Assembly (NCBI GenBank): GCA_900548895.1 | Contig: URLZ01000037.1 | Location: 1 to 21,337, forward strand | DNA: 21,337 nt | Direction of reading: 5' to 3' | Source: an uncultured Akkermansia sp. | GTDB lineage: Bacteria; Verrucomicrobiota; Verrucomicrobiia; Verrucomicrobiales; Akkermansiaceae | Part shown: in pieces, positions 16,935-21,337 of the stretch | Position numbering within the stretch: the stretch's first letter is position 1 | How the letters are laid out: each line of letters begins with the position of its first letter | Notes under the pieces: generated by a model | Told to the model about the DNA's origin: nothing | The model's input: only the letters and a program-made list of their open reading frames with translations | Database searches by the model: none | Position numbers and translations under genes: made by a program

Positions 16935-17417
16935 ATGAACCGCAAGACCCTCATCAGCTTCGGCCTCATCGCCGCCGCCACCCTCCCTCTGACCTCCTGC
17001 CTGACTGCGACCACCTTGGCCGCCTCCGCCGGCAGCGCGGCGCTCGAGAACATCGACCCCACCGCGCTCTTCAGCAGCGATGCCCCGCGCAACATGGAGC
17101 GCGGCCGCGTCATGCAGCTCAGCGGCACGGAGCAGGGCAACGACAGCCAGGTCAGCAATGATGAGCTGACCGTCAACTTCATCGGCAACATCACCCAGGA
17201 GCAGCAGGGCGCCTCCACCATGCGCTACACCTACAAGCGCCTCGACAAGCAGCGCGCCACGCTCGAGGTGAAGCGCCTGAACAATGGTTGCCTCGACTCC
17301 TCCGCCCTCTACAACCTCTACTTCACCGAAGGCGGCAAGGGCAACTACACCATGCAGCGCAAGGACGCCTACGGCAACACCGTGAGCGCCGGCAGCGGCA
17401 CCTTCATCCTGAACTGA
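16935..17417 (+). CDS. Small predicted lipoprotein, unknown function
   Basis: The 160-residue product starts with a lipoprotein signal: MNRK, a hydrophobic stretch, and lipobox LTSC with C22 as the lipidated residue. The mature part is Thr/Ser/Asn/Gly-rich and predicted to be mostly beta. It contains repeated patterns of the type TMRYTYKRLDKQRATLEVK and YFTEGGKGNYTMQRKD that look like consecutive strands of a small beta-barrel or lipocalin-like sandwich. I recognise no named family. One further cysteine (in NGCLDS) is present. Start chosen from lipobox position and promoter. The UDG-like gene follows after 116 nt of C-rich sequence with no promoter of its own visible, so the two may be cotranscribed. 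Confidence 0.82.
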   Translation: MNRKTLISFGLIAAATLPLTSCLTATTLAASAGSAALENIDPTALFSSDAPRNMERGRVMQLSGTEQGNDSQVSNDELTVNFIGNITQEQQGASTMRYTYKRLDKQRATLEVKRLNNGCLDSSALYNLYFTEGGKGNYTMQRKDAYGNTVSAGSGTFILN

Positions 17418-17533
17418 GCCGAGCTCAGCAGCGCCTCGACGCCTTGGCGTCACCATCCCGCCGCCTCCCGCGCCGCCGCTCCTCTCGCCTTCCCTCGCCT
17501 CGTCCTCCCTCCTCCCGTTCCCGAACCCTCGGC

Positions 17534-18706
17534 GTGACCCTTCAAGAGCTCATCACCCACTACCTGCGCAGCCGGCAATTGCAGGGCCGCATGCGCCTCG
17601 CCGTGGATGAGGAGGCTCGCGCCGTATTGCGCGGCTGGATGCTCGCCGCGCGCAGCGGACGCCGCGCCGAGGCTGCCCCCAGCCGCAGCAACATCCCCGC
17701 CGGTGCCGCCTCGGGAGCCGGAATCACTGTCTCTGGCGGAGCAGCCTTCGGAGATTCACCCGCTGAAACGGCGGCTGCCTCGGGATCCACCCCCTCACCC
17801 CTCACGGGCCACACATTGGCCGGCGGGGCCGGAGCGCCGAACGCGCCCGGCGCCCCGCTCGCCTCGGGTGATGCAGCCGGAGCGAATCCCGCCCCCGCAC
17901 GGAGCGGTCCCCCCGGCCCCGGCGCAGTCGCCCGAGAAGGCGGCGCTCCCGGAACCCACGCGGCCCCCGGCGCCCCGGCACCGGGCTCGCTCATGGAAGT
18001 CGCCATGCAGGAGCCTGTGCGCGAGCCGGAGCTCACCGAAGAGGAGATCCCCTTCTTCCGCCCCGGCGGCAGCACCCCCGAAGAGACTTGGGAGCTCATG
18101 CAGCGCCTGCTGCCCGTCTGGAAGCCCCTGCTGGAGCTCAACAGCCTGCGGCGCACCCCCGTCTTCGGCATGGGCAATCGGAACGCCGACATCATGTTCG
18201 TCGGCGACGCCCCGGGCTACAACGACGAATTGCGGGGTGAACCCTTCCGCGGCGAAGCCGGCGAGAAGCTCGACGCCATGCTGCGCGCAATGAACCTCAG
18301 CCGCGAGAGCATCTACATCACCCACCTCGTCAAATTTCGCCCGGCCATGCCGCGGCAAACCACCAACACCCGGCCCCCCACCGTCAAAGAGATCCTCTTC
18401 TCGCGCTCCGTGCTCGACCTCGAAGTGCGGCTCGTGCAGCCGCGCGTCATCGTGGCGCTGGGCGTCATCGCCGCGCGCGGCCTTCTGCAGCGCGGTGAGC
18501 TCCCGCTGGCGGCCTATCAGTCCCAACCCGGCGACTACGACGGCATCCCCGTCATCGTCACGCACCACCCCAGCTACCTGCTGCGCACCAGCAACCTCGC
18601 CGAGCGCCGCCGCCTCTGGGAGGAAATGCTGCGCGTGCTCCAAATCGCCGGCCTGCCCATCACCGAAAAACAGCAGCGCTACTTCCTGCCCAAGCAGCAG
18701 AGCTGA
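17534..18706 (+). CDS. Uracil-DNA glycosylase superfamily protein (family-4-like) lacking Fe-S cysteines
   Basis: The 390-residue product has three parts: a short N-terminal domain (1-40), a G/A/P-rich linker of about 115 residues (45-155), and a UDG-fold domain (about 185-375). Family-4-type motifs are VFGMGNRNADIMFVG (210-224), motif A GDAPGYNDE (224-232), GEPFRGEAGEKLD, VKFRP (266-270), VALG (307-310) and motif B HPSYLLR (345-351). These enzymes excise uracil from deaminated DNA. Family-4 members hold a 4Fe-4S cluster through four cysteines; here the protein contains no cysteine, and the cluster positions read L/N (around 200-204), F268 in VKFRP and S/R in the segment after PTVKEI. Motif A has Asp where Glu is usual. 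It may be a cluster-free repair enzyme or have lost catalysis. GTG 17534 fits the start of homologous sequence. No nearby promoter. Confidence 0.87.
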   Translation: MTLQELITHYLRSRQLQGRMRLAVDEEARAVLRGWMLAARSGRRAEAAPSRSNIPAGAASGAGITVSGGAAFGDSPAETAAASGSTPSPLTGHTLAGGAGAPNAPGAPLASGDAAGANPAPARSGPPGPGAVAREGGAPGTHAAPGAPAPGSLMEVAMQEPVREPELTEEEIPFFRPGGSTPEETWELMQRLLPVWKPLLELNSLRRTPVFGMGNRNADIMFVGDAPGYNDELRGEPFRGEAGEKLDAMLRAMNLSRESIYITHLVKFRPAMPRQTTNTRPPTVKEILFSRSVLDLEVRLVQPRVIVALGVIAARGLLQRGELPLAAYQSQPGDYDGIPVIVTHHPSYLLRTSNLAERRRLWEEMLRVLQIAGLPITEKQQRYFLPKQQS

Positions 18707-18792
18707 GGCGCCACCCTGCTGCACGCAGAGTTCGCGCCCGACCCCTCGCTCCTCCGGCGCCTCGCGACCGAGCGCTTCCCTCAAGATTCACC

Positions 18793-18822
18793 GAGCCACG
18801 CCCGCTGGGCTTCGCATGGCTC
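18793..18822. terminator. Weak hairpin between convergent UDG-like gene and trmD
   Basis: GAGCCA (18793-18798) pairs with TGGCTC (18817-18822), enclosing an inner GCCC-GCT-GGGC hairpin. It lies in the 250-nt spacer between the convergent genes. No T-tract. Confidence 0.3.
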
Positions 18823-18956
18823 TGTACACGGCTCTTCACACAGCAACGGCATATCTCTGACGCAGCGCCGTCGTTGGGCAAAAGCCGCCTCCCTTGAAAT
18901 TCCGCCCACGCCTTCAGCAAGCGGGGTGCGTCTGCCCGAAAACCCGAGACAGGCGC

Positions 18957-19862
18957 TCAGCAGGAGCCCTCGCCGGATGCTGCGGCCCCTGCCTCAGGCG
19001 CGTGAAGGGATACCTTATCGGGAGACGGAGCGGCGGCGGCCCCACTTTCGGCCCCGGGAGCCGCTGCTGGAGCCGCTTCGGAAGGCTCTTGTTCGGCGGC
19101 GCGGGGGAGGTACTGCGTCTGCCGCACGCGCGGGCGCTTGCGGCGGAAATAGTCCGCGTGCTCCGCGACCCAGGCATCGTAGAGATCGGGCCGATTCGCC
19201 TTCGTGCGCTCCAGCGCATGCTCGAGACGCCACTCCGCAATCGCCTTGTGGTTGCCCGAGAGAAACACCGCCGGAACCTCCATCCCGCGAAACACATTCG
19301 GCTTCGTGTAGGCCGGAGCCTCCAGCAGACCGTCGGAGAACGACTCCTCCACGCTGCTGCGCGCATCGCCGAGGGCCCCCGGCAGCAGGCGCGCCACCGC
19401 ATCGATCACCACCACCGCCGCAATCGCCCCGTTCGTCAGGATGTAGTCGCCGATGGACAGCTCCAGATCCACGAGCGTGTCAATCACGCGCTGGTCCACG
19501 CCCTCGTAGTGGCCGCAGAGGATGATGTAGTGCGCGTTGCCGCCCTCCATGCAGGGAGCAGCCAGCTCGCGCGCCACCGACTGGCGGAACACGCGGCCCT
19601 GCGGCGTCATGAGAATCACCTTCGTCTCCGGGCGGCGCAGCTGCTCAATCGCCTCAAAAATCGGCTCGCACTTCATGAGCATCCCCTGGCCGCCGCCGCA
19701 GAGGTAATCATCCGTGCGGCGATAGCGGTCGTGGGCCCAGTCGCGCAGTTGGTGCGCGCGCACCGCGATCAGACCCTGCTCCGCAGCGCGCCCCATGATA
19801 CTCTGCGACAGGGGGCCGGTGATCATCTCCGGGAAAAGCGTCAGGACATCAACTTCAAGCAT
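18957..19862 (-). CDS. trmD: tRNA (guanine-N1-)-methyltransferase
   Basis: TrmD methylates G37 of tRNAs that have G36, using S-adenosylmethionine, to prevent +1 frameshifting. The 301-residue product opens with MLEVDVLTLFPEMI, has GGGQGMLM, the SPOUT-knot core LCGHYEGVDQR and SIGDYILTNGAIAA, and the tRNA-contact LLEAPAYTKPNVFRG and VFLSGNHKAIAEWR. It is about 50 residues longer than E. coli TrmD because of a C-terminal A/G/P/E-rich tail. Two active-site neighbours differ from E. coli: R114 of the CGRYEG motif is His, and the D169 equivalent is Glu (VEESF). The ATG at 19862 starts the usual N-terminus; the frame stays open upstream through an 18-nt repeat. It follows prfB on the same strand by 242 nt; rpsP, rimM and rplS are absent here. 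Confidence 0.95.
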   Translation of the reverse strand: MLEVDVLTLFPEMITGPLSQSIMGRAAEQGLIAVRAHQLRDWAHDRYRRTDDYLCGGGQGMLMKCEPIFEAIEQLRRPETKVILMTPQGRVFRQSVARELAAPCMEGGNAHYIILCGHYEGVDQRVIDTLVDLELSIGDYILTNGAIAAVVVIDAVARLLPGALGDARSSVEESFSDGLLEAPAYTKPNVFRGMEVPAVFLSGNHKAIAEWRLEHALERTKANRPDLYDAWVAEHADYFRRKRPRVRQTQYLPRAAEQEPSEAAPAAAPGAESGAAAAPSPDKVSLHAPEAGAAASGEGSC

Positions 19863-19866
19863 GGCG

Positions 19867-19902
19867 AAATATGAAGATCCGAAGAAATGTGAAGATCCGA
19901 AA
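19867..19902 (-). repeat. 18-bp tandem repeat just upstream of trmD
   Basis: Two 18-nt units, AAATATGAAGATCCGAAG (19867-19884) and AAATGTGAAGATCCGAAA (19885-19902), differ at two positions. They end 4 nt before the trmD start codon on the minus strand. Because 18 is a multiple of three, they keep the upstream frame open (encoding FGSSHF/FGSSYF). No good promoter overlaps them; TTGACG at 19946-19941 is a possible -35 without a clear -10. Confidence 0.65.
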
Positions 19903-20104
19903 TCAGAGAGTCGGGAATCAGGCGGGAAAAGGGCGAACGACGTCAAGCGCAGGCGGGAAAGCGGCGGGGCGGCACCCGGAAGCGGAATCTACGCCCCCGC
20001 AGGGAAGCTGCCCGCCGTCCCGCTGCAGAGCCGCCGCCGGCAGCACCCGCCGCGCCGCGCTCACCGAAGGAGCCGGGCGGAGAGGTGCCGCCGGGGGCAG
20101 GGCG

Positions 20105-21218
20105 TCATGCATTGGCGTTGTGGCGCAGCATCGCCTCGATGTAGGCGTCGATGTTGCCGTCCATCACATCCTGAATGTTGCCGGACTCCACGCCCGTGCG
20201 CAGGTCCTTCACCATCTGATAAGGCTGGAAGACGTAGGAGCGAATCTGATTGCCCCAGGCGATGTCGCCCTTCTCGGAGTACTGGCGATCCGCCTCGGCG
20301 CGCTTGCGGTCCTCCTCGAGCTGAATGAGGCGGGCCTTGAGCATGCGCATGGCCTCCTCGCGGTTGCGCAGCTGCGAGCGCTGCGTCTGGCAGGCCACGA
20401 TGATGCCCGTCGGCAAGTGCGTCAGGCGCACCGCCGTCTCCACCTTGTTGACGTTCTGGCCTCCCTTGCCGCCCGAGCGGTAGGTGTCCATCTTCACATC
20501 GGACTCCTTCACCTCAATCTCGACGTCATCCGAGATATCCGGCGTCGCATCCAGCGAACAGAAGGACGTGTGGCGCTTGCCCGCCGCGTCGAAGGGGCTC
20601 ATGCGCACCAGACGGTGAATGCCGCGCTCATTCTTCAGATAACCGTAGGCGTATTCGCCCTCAATCTTGATGGTCACCGAGCGAATGCCGGCCTCGTCGC
20701 CGTCCGTGCTCTCCATGATCTCCGTCGTGAAGCCGTGGCGTTCGCAGTAGCGCAGGTACATGCGCATGAGCATGCTCGCCCAGTCGCAGGCCTCCGTGCC
20801 GCCGGCGCCCGCGTGAATCGTGATGTAGCAGCCGGCGCTGTCGTGCGGGCCGTTGAGCAGCGTGATGAGCTCAAACTCCTCCAGCCGCTTCACCCAGGCC
20901 TTGAACTCCGCATCCGCCTCGGCTGCCATCTCAGCATCCTCGCGGGCCATCTCGATGGCGACTTCCACGTCCTCGAGACTCTTCTCCAGAGCGCGGTAGT
21001 GCTCCAGCCGGTGCTTGAGCGGGTTCACCTCATTCATGAGAGCGCGCGCCGCAGCCGGGTCATCCCAGAAATCCGGCGCGCTCATGCGAGCATCCAGCTC
21101 ACTGACTTTTTTTTCAATGCCTCCGAGGTCAAAGATAGCTCCCGAGCTCGGAAAGACGGCTGCGCATGGCGGCCGTGTCGAGCGCCGAGAGATCGATATT
21201 GGTCGTCTGGTTCTCCAT
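20105..21218 (-). CDS. prfB: Peptide chain release factor 2, with programmed +1 frameshift
   Basis: RF2 releases the finished peptide at UGA and UAA. Translation starts at ATG 21218 and reads 29 codons ([10 protein letters not shown]...SELGSYL) to an in-frame TGA at 21131-21129. A +1 shift on CTT-TGA-C moves the ribosome to GAC at 21130, continuing [15 protein letters not shown] into the main frame. This gives a 370-residue protein, close to E. coli RF2 (365). The SPF anticodon-mimic tripeptide is at 207-209 and the catalytic GGQ at 252-254, as expected. Upstream of the slip codon, GGGAGC occupies the same register as the AGGGGG stimulator of E. coli. This is autoregulation: low RF2 favours the shift. 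A consensus promoter ends 10 nt before the start. The CDS is a join across 21131, not a pseudogene. Confidence 0.96.
21124..21146 (-). promoter_or_regulatory. prfB: prfB programmed frameshift site
   Basis: On the minus strand: GGGAGC, TAT, CTT, TGA, C. CTT (21134-21132) is the slip codon, TGA (21131-21129) the regulatory stop, and GGGAGC can pair 5 of 6 positions with the 3' end of 16S rRNA at the E. coli spacing. Confidence 0.92.
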
Positions 21219-21228
21219 ACGGGGAGGG

Positions 21229-21257
21229 AGTATACCGATTTCTGTTCTCCCTGTCAA
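21229..21257 (-). promoter_or_regulatory. prfB: prfB promoter
   Basis: On the minus strand: TTGACA (21257-21252, consensus), 17 bp, TATACT (21234-21229), 10 nt (CCCTCCCCGT), ATG. It is the best-matching promoter in the window. The predicted leader is about 4 nt and pyrimidine-rich, with no SD sequence. Confidence 0.72.
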
Positions 21258-21337
21258 CGTTATTACGGAGCATCGCCACCGCCTGTGAATTGTAAAATCA
21301 AATGCGACACGCCGGAAGGAGCATCAAACGGAAAAGC

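Noticed and set aside
21129..21131. In-frame TGA in prfB read as a nonsense mutation
   Set aside because: The CTT-TGA-C context, SD-like stimulator and correct downstream frame identify programmed frameshifting, not a pseudogene.
19871..21295. A + strand frame opposite prfB
   Set aside because: Antisense shadow; RF2 motifs SPF and GGQ are on the minus strand.

Overview
The window is a GC-rich (about 65%) bacterial chromosome segment with sixteen protein genes and no RNA gene, CRISPR array or intact mobile element that I can see. I think it comes from the Verrucomicrobiota, perhaps an Akkermansia-like or other gut lineage. This rests on overall feel: an acetyl-CoA hydrolase/transferase-family enzyme of the kind used in succinate/propionate metabolism, standalone trmD and prfB, a lone RelE-like protein, lipoproteins without known domains, and start codons without Shine-Dalgarno sequences. 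The phylum is inference; the gene calls are not.

Layout: (1) 1-629, gene-free, with an AT-rich edge and a pair of 23-24 nt direct repeats that may be an insertion-sequence relic. (2) 630-5726, a divergent pair: a succinate/propionate-type CoA-transferase (-) and carB (+). (3) 5727-9775, carB terminator hairpins, then an acyltransferase-3 membrane protein, a macrodomain hydrolase and an exported GHL10 glycoside hydrolase, all +. (4) 9977-11614, fhs (-), convergent with the GHL10 gene across two hairpins and divergent from a family-2 glycosyltransferase (11739-12680) of lower GC. (5) 12896-18706, a + strand run: lipoprotein, hairpin-rich spacer, solitary RelE-like protein, ABC-2 permease, MarC, Sel1-repeat protein, small lipoprotein and a uracil-DNA-glycosylase-like protein. 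(6) 18957-21218, trmD and prfB (-); prfB is read through an in-frame TGA by the classical +1 programmed frameshift.

Housekeeping genes (carB, fhs, trmD, prfB) are mixed with envelope genes (acyltransferase, GHL10 hydrolase, glycosyltransferase, two lipoproteins, ABC-2 permease, MarC). Most genes are separately promoted. The clear coupled unit is marC-sel1 (4-nt overlap); the RelE-like gene/permease and the small lipoprotein/UDG-like gene may be cotranscribed.

The most striking feature is regulatory. Ten sites match TTG(A/C)C(A/T)-like -35 and TA-rich -10 hexamers separated by exactly 17 bp, and in eight of them the start codon begins 6-10 nt after the -10 box. Transcripts would then begin at, or about 4 nt before, the start codon, so they are predicted to be leaderless or nearly so. 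Genes without such a promoter tend to have long pyrimidine-rich leaders. I see no convincing Shine-Dalgarno sequence before any start, yet the prfB frameshift site keeps an SD-like stimulator in the E. coli register. A second notable point is the UDG-like protein: it aligns with family-4 motifs but contains no cysteine, so it cannot carry that family's 4Fe-4S cluster.
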